Of a DNA stretch of 64,000 nt, positions 11,201 through 20,885 are shown in pieces (within the stretch, counting starts at the first letter, position 1; each line of letters opens with the position of its first letter). The stretch is from positions 13,556,358-13,620,357 of the forward strand of contig NW_027480432.1 in the NCBI RefSeq assembly GCF_051401765.1, given 5' to 3'. Position numbers and translations under genes: made by a program. Source of the DNA: Calliopsis andreniformis. Lineage: Eukaryota; Arthropoda; Insecta; Hymenoptera; Andrenidae. Under the pieces are notes generated by a model. The model worked only from the letters and a program-made list of their open reading frames with translations, had not been told where the DNA came from and ran no database searches.

Positions 11201-14200
11201 TTTGGAAGAGACTTTGAAAAGAATATGCTTGCCTATGGATCCTATCAATGTGAATCATGAATTACATATATTGGTTTGTGGTATTTCTTCGAAGTCGAAG
11301 ATCGTATGGCAAGATTTGGTGGATATTGAAAAAGTATTTGCAGCTCTGTCTTGGCTAAAATGTAACAATCCATTTTATAGGGAAATTAAATTACCATGGA
11401 ATGCATCGTCGCTGTTAGATGTTCCGCTTTCTGATATTGAATTTATGCAGGATGAAGAGGCGAAAGTAGAATCTGTCCAAGAACATTCTGCTCTATTGAC
11501 GCAAATTCCAGATCCGGGAAACTATTATGAACAATATACCGTGTATCCGATATGTGAAAAAAGAGTGAGTGCGAACTCCTTAGCTCTCTATCAAATGTTA
11601 AAAATTCACGATGTTTGCTTGGACAATCGATTGAAATACTTGGATGTTCTGTGCTTCCCAGATTTATACCCTTACGGTGTTAATGGACAAAATGAGGATA
11701 GATGCGTACCCTTGAAGAATTTTGAATTTATAAGATCTAGACTTACGTCTAAGTACTGTCAATTTCGTTTAAATCAACAGTATCTCTTTTATTTGTTGAA
11801 CGATGCGAATATTCGTCAACTTAAGAGTGGAATTTTTCACAAATTAAACGTAGCTAATCCACGAGAACGATATACTGCGAAAGAATATTTAGATCGGATG
11901 TCGAAGGAGGAATTGGAATCTAATCTGAGTACAATTTTTTCGCGACTTCGAAATTTCGAGCAATATTGGAGGAAACCGAGATGTGATGTAAAATGTATGA
12001 CCTTTAATTACGGGCCAGCTACGTGGTTCTTAACGTTGAGCCCGAGTGAATGGTTATGGACTGACTTAAGGGATTATCTTTGTAATGTAAATAGATCAGC
12101 GACGCGTAATGCGTCAACCAGTGAGCTTGTTGCTACGGATCCGGTGTCGGCTTCTAGATTTATCGACAATAAATTTCATGCCATGCTTGATTTTATTTGT
12201 TCGTCCGACAATCCTATTGGAGAAGTTACTCATTACTTTTGGCGACGAGAGTATCAAGGAAGAGGAACGCAACATTTTCACGTGTTAATTTGGATCAAAG
12301 ATGCTCCGATTCTTGGGGAATCGGATAATGCAGACGTAATGAAGTTTATCGGTAAATATGTTACTTGTAAGATGCCGAAGGAGGATGTTTCGCCTACCTT
12401 GAGTCGTCGAGTGCGAACGCATCAGATGCATACGCATAATAATTACTGTTTGCGTAAAAAAACGAGTAAAGGGAGAAGTGTTAAAATTTGCAGATTCGGT
12501 TTCCCTCGTCCGGTTACGGAAACTTTCGTTCTTCGAGATATTGTGACTTCGGTCACAGGCAGAAAAAGATTGAGAGCTAGAACGAGGTTATACGATTTAC
12601 CTCGTACTCGAGAAGAAGAAAATATTAACGATTACAATCCGACGATGCTTGCAGCTTGGGAAGGAAACATGGACATTCAATTTGTCGGAGAAAAGTCAAC
12701 GTTGTTGAATTGGTATTGTACAAAATATACTACTAAAAGTGAAACGAGTTGCGGAATCGATACGTTTGATATTCTTAATTCGACGAAATCGTTGACTACT
12801 CGATTATGGAATATCGCATTGCGAAGTCTTAATACGAGAGAATGCGGTGCTCTGGAAGCTGCGGATACGTTATTGGGTATATCGTTGTACGGTACAGATC
12901 CGTCTACTACTATTAGGTGGGTAGATGTAAATCAAGTTAGAAGTAGGAAATTAAAAACCCGCAACGAAATCGAAATGCTCGATCCGGAATCCACGGATAT
13001 CTTTTGTCCGTCTATAGTGGATACTTACTATCCTAATAGACCGGATAAACTGGATACAATGTGTTTGTATGATTTTGCGAAATGGTACGATGTGGTGAAT
13101 GTAGAACCTAAACGAAAAGGTAGCGAATATTTTCAGATAGGCAATTCTTTGTATTTGAAAAAACGAGGACGCGGTTATCTCATTAATCATTATCAAAATA
13201 GCGTGCACGTTAATCCGGAGCGTTATTACTTTGCGTTGTTGCTTTTATTTAATCCGTGGAGAAATTTGGATGAATTGAAAGGCGGGTACGATAGTTACGC
13301 CGAAGCATTTTCTTCGATGCGATCGGAACTTCTCGAAGCATTGAGATATCACGAATGTTTAACGGAATTACAAAAAGGTATTGATCATGTGAAGGAATTA
13401 ATTGCCGAAGATTTGAATCGTGAAACTCAACCGTCTCAGGAACGAAATGAAGACGATAGTGATTTTCTGCACTGTCAACCGATCGAAGCTCGAAATGCTA
13501 TGGAAGAATTTCGGGATTTTGCTGAAAATATAATTGATGACACTGTGGATATTGCGGATATGATTTCGAAAATGAACGAAGATCAAAACAGAGTATTCGA
13601 CAAAGTAACAGGATGTGTGCTTTCGAATGGCGGTGAAGTACTGAGATTGTTTGTGAGCGGAGAAGGTGGAACTGAAAAGAGCTTTCTGATAAAAGCTATA
13701 CGATGTTGGATAAAACGAGTTACTGGTGCGGATGTTGCTGTTGCTGCGCCTACTGGTATAGCGGCTTTTAACATTGACGGTTTGACTCTTCATAGATTGT
13801 TTCAACTTCCGATAGAGCATGGTCATGTTTCGAAGTATAAACAATTATCCGATCAAGTTTTGCAATCCTTGCATTACGAGTTACGAAACGTAGTTCTATT
13901 TATAATAGATGAGATATCTATGATATCTAATGTTACGTTACTCTACGTGCATCTTCGATTGACAGAAATTTATAATACTTTTGAATTAGAGAATGGTTGG
14001 TTCGGTGGAAAACATATTTTGTTTTTCGGTGATTTGCTTCAACTTCCGCCCGTACATGAAAAAGCGATTTTCGTGCAATTAACGAGAGAGAAGGTCGAAA
14101 GAATTCTTGGTTCTTTAGGGTCTATTAATTTGTGGACTTTGTTTGCTTACGATGAATTGACTATAAATGTGCGACAACAGTCTGATACGCGATATCGTGA

Positions 14201-15215
14201 AATACTTTCTAGGATTCGCGTTGGTGCATTGCTAGACTCTGATACGAAATGTTTGATGTCCAGAAAACTAGAATTTACTTCCTCGAATTGTACCGGACGT
14301 TTGCAAGAATTGTGCGATTATATAAAGAAACTGCCGTTCCATACGGTTTGTTTATTGCCTACCTGTTGCATGTGCGATACTTTAAATACAGAAATGCTTA
14401 AGACAATATCGTCGGACGAAATTGTGCTTGAAGCTGAAGATACGGTAGATTGTGTGCCTTATTTGAAGCGAAAAGTGTCGCGACTCTTGGCTAAAACTGA
14501 CGAGGACGCTTCTCGCACGGCTGGGCTTTCTAGGCGTATAGTTGTGAAAATTGGAGCGAAGGTGATGATCAGGCGAAACATCGACGTTACCAAAGGTCTT
14601 ACTAATGGCACTATTGGCGTAGTGTCGTCTGTTTCCAGATCTATTGACGATATGAATAAGGTTGAATCGATAAAAATTGTTCTACCTTCGGGATCGGAAT
14701 GCACGATCGAAAGGATTACCGTGAAATTTGAAGTAATGGATACGGCTTTTATATTTCGAAAACAGTTTCCCGCTTCGCTTAGTTATGGAATTACTATTCA
14801 CAAGAGTCAAGGACTTAGTCTTGATAATGCTATTGTGGATGTTGGAAACAGCGTTTTTAGTTGCGGACAGGTTTATGTTGCGCTTTCTCGCGTTACGTCG
14901 TTGAATGGTCTTCATCTGATTAATTTCGATCCTCACGCTGTAAAAGCCAGTGAACCGGCAATTCTGGAGTATAATCGAATGAGACGAAATTGCAAACTTA
15001 ATTTACCGGTTCTGAAGGTTACGAAAAAACGAAAATCCAAAGTTGTGGATCTTACGTGGGCTAGGAGTGATGCGATTTTACGTGTGCAAGAAGGATCTGA
15101 TGAAAAGAACATTGATAATGGTATGAAGTGGAATGTACGTGGATTTTTGAATTTGGATAAAGTGTCTTCTTACGCAAATGCGATAGTGCAATGCATGTTA
15201 CGTGCGTATCGATAA
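8211..15215 (+). CDS. Helitron-type transposase: 2x Ulp1-like protease, HUH Rep, PIF1-like helicase, start of USP
   Basis: The reading frame is open from 8130; the ATG at 8211 (context aaaatgg) is the likelier start. Residues here are counted from 8130. Domains in order: a Ulp1/C48-like protease with H104, D119, Q156, C162; a second copy with H350, D365, Q402, C408; a Lys/Arg-rich linker; Cys pairs near 890-960; a Helitron-like N-terminal region; the HUH motif QHFHVLIW (H1382, H1384); the two-tyrosine motif Y1529/Y1533; then a PIF1-like helicase with a Walker A segment (1844-1851), Walker B DE at 1927-1928, and IHKSQG and YVALSR motifs. It would nick and replicate single-stranded DNA for rolling-circle transposition. 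Walker A reads GEGGTEKS, with Glu where the family has Gly before Lys. The frame ends in the first box of a ubiquitin-specific protease that continues in another frame at 15191-15943. The protease roles are unknown. Confidence 0.9.
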   Translation: MASDRIMPMCEEDRNAIINGDLLTDRHIDHFNHLLRLSGFCNPRGCWMIQCPQFIEPVSSETKHIKILHSGDKECGHWVCTFYDTTTLRVYDCLNSKVLHKDHCIFLSRLYPFYDFKNFGVQFPQVQRQLNDADCGVFAIAFALSLIYHCDPQTISYRRSSMRSHLLSMFDTNVLQPFPMNVLGHELFNISKRSRYESQNRIECFGRRDAKIRKCHAEEMREWRRTETEQHHLMRLKRDARAKFQKRCAQKIRSLSNRSRSILASGQWLTDAHIDRFNDILRYTRYCFPRGSFRLQRPETIEPVSSDEKHIEILYSGDDRDGHWVCSYYDAKNLFIYDSLNLKTLHKDHDTFLRRLYPFYDFANLGITYPRVRQQLNTNDCGVFAIAFAVSLIYNHDPQFITYDACAMRSHLLSILDTNILQPFPVIMNVDNETTETSKVSIILRNDDNKKVVRRKRKVRSEDLMINEDYVVCDDMMRDSTDILGCAINIKRDLPKSVVMRKISENSNIRRNDNYRNIGSTTRKRVCEKLRVCERKSNEQSGRKLKAFVAKKILERSKRLYVPENNIKMLKSDEEYARMIARKMHSGSSVERRIESQRILKWCIYLRKMYIMRMRKTLLSLKQKANAILTMLSTIATTDTDALMELLCGPSRHTFSSELFFLETAYRRVNLSDDLAMNEIEERAVDVFPSETEMNGARRKSWKCDEKCRVNDDYVLGKYKHFLEVFSVCTLKRIPMLVHKLKKCTAMKRSNRKLGHPRTCYVNPSSCGSTLLSLHILSPHFPKIRTFRKLFYELCKSNEKLFTLDKALNVADLPTLEAVIESVQETAATSVCKNDDINLNEDRIIAEYSVAFARLTKRLMDTPSYDCVSCERLCYERNVYLVEKLNKNSLTGNKAWTELMNYVDDEKKHNANDNFICKYCLKKFRENKMPSTCALNKLEVKKVPDVIASLNDYEKMLIQRAKAFQVVQKMGTVGNKNLPHKQLISKVKGRTFHLPLPLEETLKRICLPMDPINVNHELHILVCGISSKSKIVWQDLVDIEKVFAALSWLKCNNPFYREIKLPWNASSLLDVPLSDIEFMQDEEAKVESVQEHSALLTQIPDPGNYYEQYTVYPICEKRVSANSLALYQMLKIHDVCLDNRLKYLDVLCFPDLYPYGVNGQNEDRCVPLKNFEFIRSRLTSKYCQFRLNQQYLFYLLNDANIRQLKSGIFHKLNVANPRERYTAKEYLDRMSKEELESNLSTIFSRLRNFEQYWRKPRCDVKCMTFNYGPATWFLTLSPSEWLWTDLRDYLCNVNRSATRNASTSELVATDPVSASRFIDNKFHAMLDFICSSDNPIGEVTHYFWRREYQGRGTQHFHVLIWIKDAPILGESDNADVMKFIGKYVTCKMPKEDVSPTLSRRVRTHQMHTHNNYCLRKKTSKGRSVKICRFGFPRPVTETFVLRDIVTSVTGRKRLRARTRLYDLPRTREEENINDYNPTMLAAWEGNMDIQFVGEKSTLLNWYCTKYTTKSETSCGIDTFDILNSTKSLTTRLWNIALRSLNTRECGALEAADTLLGISLYGTDPSTTIRWVDVNQVRSRKLKTRNEIEMLDPESTDIFCPSIVDTYYPNRPDKLDTMCLYDFAKWYDVVNVEPKRKGSEYFQIGNSLYLKKRGRGYLINHYQNSVHVNPERYYFALLLLFNPWRNLDELKGGYDSYAEAFSSMRSELLEALRYHECLTELQKGIDHVKELIAEDLNRETQPSQERNEDDSDFLHCQPIEARNAMEEFRDFAENIIDDTVDIADMISKMNEDQNRVFDKVTGCVLSNGGEVLRLFVSGEGGTEKSFLIKAIRCWIKRVTGADVAVAAPTGIAAFNIDGLTLHRLFQLPIEHGHVSKYKQLSDQVLQSLHYELRNVVLFIIDEISMISNVTLLYVHLRLTEIYNTFELENGWFGGKHILFFGDLLQLPPVHEKAIFVQLTREKVERILGSLGSINLWTLFAYDELTINVRQQSDTRYREILSRIRVGALLDSDTKCLMSRKLEFTSSNCTGRLQELCDYIKKLPFHTVCLLPTCCMCDTLNTEMLKTISSDEIVLEAEDTVDCVPYLKRKVSRLLAKTDEDASRTAGLSRRIVVKIGAKVMIRRNIDVTKGLTNGTIGVVSSVSRSIDDMNKVESIKIVLPSGSECTIERITVKFEVMDTAFIFRKQFPASLSYGITIHKSQGLSLDNAIVDVGNSVFSCGQVYVALSRVTSLNGLHLINFDPHAVKASEPAILEYNRMRRNCKLNLPVLKVTKKRKSKVVDLTWARSDAILRVQEGSDEKNIDNGMKWNVRGFLNLDKVSSYANAIVQCMLRAYR

Positions 15216-15943
15216 GGACGTTGTTATGGCGGGTACGTGGTTCCGATCCGTTGAGTGAATTGGCTATTTCGTATTTGGCGATAAATAAAAGTTTAGATAC
15301 TACGAATATAAGATATTTCGTCGGAAGAAAATTTTCTCGAAATGTACAGCAAGATGCTTCTGAATTTTTTGTGGCTTTATGTATTAAATTGGAATACCTT
15401 AAAAGTAAGGTAGAGCATGAGATGTTCGTAACTGTTCTTTGTAAAAATTGCGGCTGTACTGACGTCACTTTGCAACGTAATTGCATAATTCAGCTTCCTA
15501 TAATTTCTTGTACTAACAAAACAAATTTAACTTTACTAAAATTGCTTGAAGAAGAATTTTCGAATTGGCGTAAATTTGATGGCGAATGTTATAGTTGCAA
15601 AGAATCTCAAAGAATTGTAAAAACGGAAATAATTTCATCTACAGATGTATTAGTCGTTCAGGTGTTGCTATTCGACAATAAAGATTCTGATATTATCAAA
15701 CTTAAAAGTTGTACTATAAATGCTGTGCCTAGTACCAAAATACATATAAACGAAAAGCCTTATAAAGTTGTAAGTGCTGTGTTTTATCATGGAAACGATG
15801 CACGTGAGGGTCATTATACGTGTATGTTAAGAGTCGGGATTTCTACTTGGTCACACGTTGACGATGCTCTTGTAACTGAAGAAAAATGGCCTAGAGGTGC
15901 CAAGAACGCTTATATATTTTTCTTGGAGAGTTGTTCGAAGTAG
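15191..15943 (+). pseudogene. Rest of the ubiquitin-specific protease (C19-like) domain, frameshifted off the Helitron protein
   Basis: The upstream frame ends at 15215 just after a USP Cys-box-like segment (GFLNLDKVSSYANAIVQCML). This frame, shifted by -1, resumes the same domain: QQDASEFF, two Cys pairs of a zinc ribbon (CKNCGC and CYSC), then the His box GHYTCML followed by HVDDALV. USP enzymes remove ubiquitin through a Cys-His-Asp/Asn triad. Here the position of the nucleophilic Cys is Ser (S2347 of the upstream frame), so activity is doubtful even if the frames were continuous. A one-base deletion is the simplest explanation for the break; no canonical slippery heptamer is visible. Confidence 0.75.
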
Positions 15944-16178
15944 GAGAGTTGCATATTTTAACAGCGTCATAATAAATATGGCACTATGAAATTTATCATG
16001 AGATAATATATCAGAAATTATTAAATCAACGTATGATCGCATTAAATACCTATATAAGTAAGTAGTAGCGACAAATTTATATGTACATATATTAGCACAC
16101 ACATATTAGCACGTTCGTGTAGGCTAGAAAAAGGGGGTAAACTTCGCAAAAAGTAACTAAATCCCAACAAAAACACTG
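15944..16178 (+). other. 3' flank of the Helitron; weak candidate terminus
   Basis: A short hairpin cacgttcgtg (16110-16119) lies 4 bases before CTAG (16124-16127). That resembles the hairpin-plus-CTRR end of Helitrons, but the stem is only 4 bp and no T follows. Confidence 0.25.
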
Positions 16179-17388
16179 TCAGTGTAAAAATATGCGCCAA
16201 GTACATTCACAAAAATCGTGATTATTTCGACCCCAACAAAAACGTAGCCAATGTATCCTAACAAAAACACTATCGGTATATCCCAGCAAAAACATCGTTG
16301 GTATAAAAATGTACACCCAGTACATTTGCAGAAATCGTGATTATTCCGATCTTACAAAGTATAGAAATCAAATAATAAAGCCAAGTACATTAACTTTTTA
16401 TAGTTTATGTGAATACTTCAATGTACGCTCTAAAAAATTTGCCACATAAGTATCACTTTAGGAATCATACACAATGTGCGCTCTAAAAAATTTGCAAGAC
16501 AAACATCGCTTTAGGAGTTATGCACAAATTGAAAAATTAAACTTAAAATGTACTTGGCGGGCCCTTTTGCGATGAAAATGTTTTTATCAGGCCCTACAGG
16601 GATTAGGAGAGACTAGAAGGATTATAATTTCTAGCTAGTACATCAAGAGTCTCGGTAGAAACTCGCGCCAAGCACACTCGCACCGCTAGTGGTGGGGATG
16701 AATCAATTTATATGTCAAATAAACGATCCTGCCAACCATAATAAATTTAAACACTAGCGGCGACGAGTCAGCATTCTAGAACTGCATTTTTAACAGAGTT
16801 AGCACAAGCTTATTCGAAATTCCTTGCATTTCTAGATCTAATTTTGATGAAATTAATGGGAGTGTGTATACGCGTGGAATGAATGCACACACACATATTT
16901 CGTTTTGCAACAATATAACTAATATACAGGTACTATTTAAATTTGTTCAAAAACTTGCTTACTCTTAATTAAACTATTGTGGACTATGATTTCGATGCAA
17001 AAGGGCCCGCCAAGTACATTTTAAGTTTAATTTTTCAATTTGTGCATAACTCCTAAAGCGATGTATGTCTTGCAAATTTTTTAGAGCGCACATTGTGTAT
17101 GATTCCTAAAGTGATACTTATGTGGCAAATTTTTTAGAGCGTACATTGAAGTATTCACATAAACTATAAAAAGTTAATGTACTTGGCTTTATTATTTGAT
17201 TTCGATACTTTGTAAAATCGGAATAATCACGATTTCTGCAAATGTACTGGGTGTACATTTTTACACCGACGATGTTTTTGCTGGGATATACCGATAGTGT
17301 TTTTGTTAGGATACATTGGCTACGTTTTTGTTGGGGTCGAAATAATCACGATTTTTGTGAATGTACTTGGCGCATATTTTTACACTGA
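16179..17388. repeat. Large inverted-repeat element, ~392-bp arms
   Basis: Arms 16179-16570 and 16997-17388 are near-perfect reverse complements around a ~426-bp centre. Each arm contains several aacaaaaac-type blocks and the phrase gccaagtacatt two or more times. The centre carries gtctcggtagaaactcgcgc followed by agtggtggggatga, also found at 2555-2606. It has no coding capacity, so it is probably a foldback or MITE-type element. Confidence 0.8.
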
Positions 17389-17394
17389 TTACTA

Positions 17395-17905
17395 AATATC
17401 AGTAGAATTTCGTTAAGTCGTGAGTTGACTGCGCTGCATTGAACTTTTTTCTTTCGAATGAACCCATTCCCAGCTTAAAATCATCTCATATAAGGACGAA
17501 AAGTGTCAGGCCGTAAACCCCTGTTTTTGCCTAATTTTGTCGGTAATGTCGCTGCTCTGACATATCTGATCGTACCCCCTTAAGTTCACATAATTTAAAG
17601 ATATAAGAACGCGACAAGGTATAGCATAATAGCCATACTCTCTCGGTTCCACCGCTATTCTTTTTTCCAGACACCAGCGTCGCTGATCGGCGTCGTGAGG
17701 ACTCGAGGGCCTCCACTCTCCCGGCAGCTTCGACGCCACGGTACGGACGAGGAGCCCTAGCTGCAATTTCAATCACAAATAAACGTCGTACATAAGTCCT
17801 TTTAAGGGCCGACTTAAATTTGATTGATCGTGCAGTTTCTTTAAAAACCCTCACTCTCTAACTTTTTCCGGAACCTTGTTAAATCCCTTATTCTAAGCGA
17901 TTCTA
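17395..17905 (+). repeat. Second copies of two dispersed repeats
   Basis: 17400-17580 matches parts of 2300-2480 (inverted) and 51000-51130. 17620-17905 matches 6010-6320. Its hairpin (around agtccttttaagggcc) is degraded relative to the first copy. Confidence 0.55.
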
Positions 17906-18259
17906 ACAGTAATGTTAATATTTGTTACTATATTATTAAAATTTTTATTATGATACAGAAAGTTTTCGGAGACACTAATATTCATTCTCAAATTAGGACT
18001 CCGGAACATTAAAAAAAAAAAAAGATAAGTTTATAATAACATTAAAATTTTGTTCTATGTTTCTAGAATTGCAAACAAGATTTTAATTGTGTTTATTTTT
18101 ACTTTATATATATATGTAGAGCAACAGAAGTGGTTTTGGCAACGTGTGTGAATCAGTTGAAGTTTTCAGTAATCCAGGGATTTTCTCCCGAAACTTAAAC
18201 GTCAAATTATATAAAATTAAGAAAACAAAAGATAAGTTAATGGTAATGTTAATATTTTA

Positions 18260-19279
18260 GATCTATGTGGGATTTCGAAACTGATATTTTATTTGCTTCG
18301 AAAGACTTACTAGATGTAGTCAATGACGGAAACTTTGCAAGATTAAGGTAATAATGCAGGAAAAATAAAAAAGTGGATGACAAGAGATGCTGACAGTAAG
18401 GTAAACGCGAGGATTTCAATAAAGGCCCAGTTTCGAATTAAAGCGTCAACGAATTCTCAATTAAAATAATTATGTTACGTCGCCCGCCGTAACAATGCCA
18501 AGGCCAAGTTCTATATTGTAAGAACAATAGACAAGAATGTGAACAACCACATTCTCACGTACAATACTTCAAAGGCAATGCACGATAAGTTATACTCTAT
18601 ATTTAGGAAAAATACTTCTCAACAAAGAGAAAAATTACTACAGGAGTATTATAACTACAAATATGATAAAAGCAAGGACATAATGGGTAACATAAGTCAT
18701 ATACAGAACCTTGCCTACAAATTAAATCAACTGAATAAACAGATAAATGAGATCATGGTTATCACAAAAATAACCTCAATTCAATCAGAAGACTATAAAC
18801 ACTTCAGTAATGTTTGGGATACTACATCTGAAGAGTAGAAGAGTCTGAAAGTGGACAGTGTGGCGTTTAAGGTATCAACGCATAAATTTAAAATTAAAGA
18901 TTCCAACAGGTGCTTCATATGCAATGATAAGGGACACTACGCAAAGAACTGTCCAAATGGAAATGAAAAGAAATGCAGAATATGCAAAAGAACAAATCAT
19001 GAAGAGAAAAATTGTTATTTTAACAAGGAAGGCCAAAGGAAAAAATGTTCCATATGTAAAAAGTATAACCACAAAGACAAAGACTGTTTCTTTAAAAATA
19101 GAAACAAAAACAGAACAAAAAATTATTCAAATAATGTGTCGTTTTTAACAGAAATTGAAGCGAATGTGTCAAAAACTGTAGAACATGAAAAGAAATTTAC
19201 AGTAGATAGTGGGTGTACAAGTCACATGGTGAATGATAAGTGGAGTGAAAAACAGCAAGCAATACATCAAAGTTGCTAA
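18260..19279 (+). pseudogene. Copia gag with three Cys/His knuckles and protease start
   Basis: 18260-18350 reads as a gag N-terminal piece (ETDILFASKDLLDVV). After stops, 18539-18838 gives the gag core, with leucine-rich LLQEYYNYKYDKSKD and a helix to the end. After a TAG, 18851-19279 has three knuckles: CFICNDKGHYAKNC, CRICKRTNHEEKNC and CSICKKYNHKDKDC. It then has the aspartic protease signature VDSGCTSHM near 19204-19230. Three knuckles rather than the usual one is notable. The protein would package element RNA; the protease would process the polyprotein. Confidence 0.8.
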
Positions 19280-19355
19280 GTCCAGAACCAGTATGGTGTC
19301 AGGAGGGATAGGTAATGTTGACAGAGATTAATGTATCCTAACAGATGTATCATAT

Positions 19356-19765
19356 GTGCCGGAATTGAGCAAAAATTTATTATCAGTAAACGCAATAACT
19401 AAAAATGATGGTGTTGTTATGTTGTTAAAAACAAAAGTAGAAATAATAAAGGATGGTAAACTTATAATAGAAGGTAAAATAACTAAAAATGGTCTACATA
19501 TCATTGATATTGATGAAACTGAGGAATCAATGCTGACTCAGAAAGAACATACAGATATGGATTGGCACAGAAAGCTAGGCCATCTTAGCTTTGAAAACTT
19601 TTAAGAAGATTCCAACAATGTGCAATGGAATACCAAAGACTATATCGATAGGAAAAAAGTAGTCAAGAGTGTGTGAAGTATGTGTGGAAGCAAAACAAAT
19701 AAGACAAGCTTTCAAAAGTGAAAGAGAGAGAGCAGACCCCTTCAAATCATACATACTGATATACA
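19356..19765 (+). pseudogene. Copia protease end, pre-integrase domain and start of integrase
   Basis: LSKNLLSVNAITKNDG (end of protease region) is followed by WHRKLGHLSFENF, the pre-integrase signature. A frameshift and stops intervene, then CEVCVEAKQIRQAF completes the Cys pair of the His-Cys zinc-binding region. The reading stops matching copia at about 19765, where foreign DNA begins. Confidence 0.8.
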
Positions 19766-19769
19766 GTAA

Positions 19770-20885
19770 TGTTGCGGACGAGAGCCGTTTCGTCTACACG
19801 GACGAGAGCCGTGGTTTATCCCCACTACCTCGTTTGATACGTGCCGCCGAGAAACCAATTCTTGGAACCATCGCGTTCGAGCTCGACACCTGAGAACAAG
19901 GACGTCATAAAAAACAACGATAGCATTAGGGATTTAAATAGGAAAAATTGAAGTTTCTTATTCGCAAACGGATTTTCACGCAAGTAACACCAATCGATTC
20001 CTTGTGCTCTCCCGATTAAAATGATGTCAAATACGACATGATTCCGATTATTTTTAACAAAGATACATCAAACTTGGTTTGTAGAACGAAAGGTCATGCT
20101 CATCGCGTTATGTAAACAGACCCGGGCGCGGCTCTCGTCCGTGAGTGGTAGTCGATTCTAAGTGCGATCAGTCCCGAGCGCGGCTCTCGTCCGTGAGTGG
20201 TAATCGATTCTGAGCCATGACTAGACCCGAGGGCGGCTCTCGTCCGTGACTGGTAGTCGATTCGAAGAGCGCGGCTCTCGTCCGTGACTGGTAGTCGATT
20301 CGACGAGCACGGCTCTCGTCCGTAGCATGTTAGAATACTAAGAAAAGTTCTCCAATTCATTAACTCCCTATTATTCTCTCATATTTTTGTGTTTAATTAT
20401 TTAATGACTGAAATTATTAAGAAAAAGAAAGCGTAACACAAAAAGTATATAAGTTCCGTTTTAAATGTTTATAAATTTTTATTTTTTTATTTTCAATATC
20501 TTCTTTTCTACATCGATTGAATATAATATACATAAATTCTGTTAGCCAAATCTTCATTTATTGTCATTTTTGGCTCGTAAAAAACTGATGGAAAAGTAAC
20601 TTTGACGATTCTCCGTAACCGTCGTAGGGTTCCAACCTTTATTATTTAAATATCTTTATTATAAATAATTGGAATCATGTCGTATTTGATATCATCTTTA
20701 TCAGGAGAGCACAAGGAATCAATTGGTGTTACTTGCGTAAAAATCTGTTTGCAAATAAGGAACTTCAATTTTTCCTATTTAAACGCCTAATGCTATCCTT
20801 GTGTTTTATGACGTCATTGATTTCGAGCATCGAGCTCGAGCATCGACGGTCCAGTGAGACCCTTTTTTTGTTTCTCCGGTCGTGT
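19770..20885. mobile_element. Foldback element nested in copia integrase
   Basis: Integrase coding is lost at ~19765 and resumes at ~20884. The insert has inverted arms: about 19850-20050 (with gacgtcataaaa, caagtaacaccaat and aaatacgacatgattcc) pairs with 20680-20850. It contains a tandem array of cggctctcgtccg units and AT-rich DNA. No transposase was seen. Confidence 0.7.
20105..20325. repeat. Tandem repeats with a cggctctcgtccg core
   Basis: Five copies of a cggctctcgtccgtga-type core, each followed (except the last) by gtggtagtcgattc or a close variant, at spacings of roughly 35-56 bp. Two inverted copies (gacgagagccg) lie at 19778-19812, outside the array but inside the same insert. 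Spacing is irregular and there are no spacer/repeat features of CRISPR. Confidence 0.75.

Noticed and set aside
10162..14936. Minus-strand frames of 80-148 codons under the Helitron gene
   Set aside because: They are shadows of the long plus-strand coding sequence.
15185..15215. Programmed ribosomal frameshift joining the USP domain
   Set aside because: No slippery heptamer or obvious downstream structure; a one-base deletion is simpler. Kept only as a test in the findings.
20105..20325. CRISPR-like spaced repeats
   Set aside because: Spacing is irregular, spacers are themselves similar, inverted copies exist and the context is a eukaryotic transposon.
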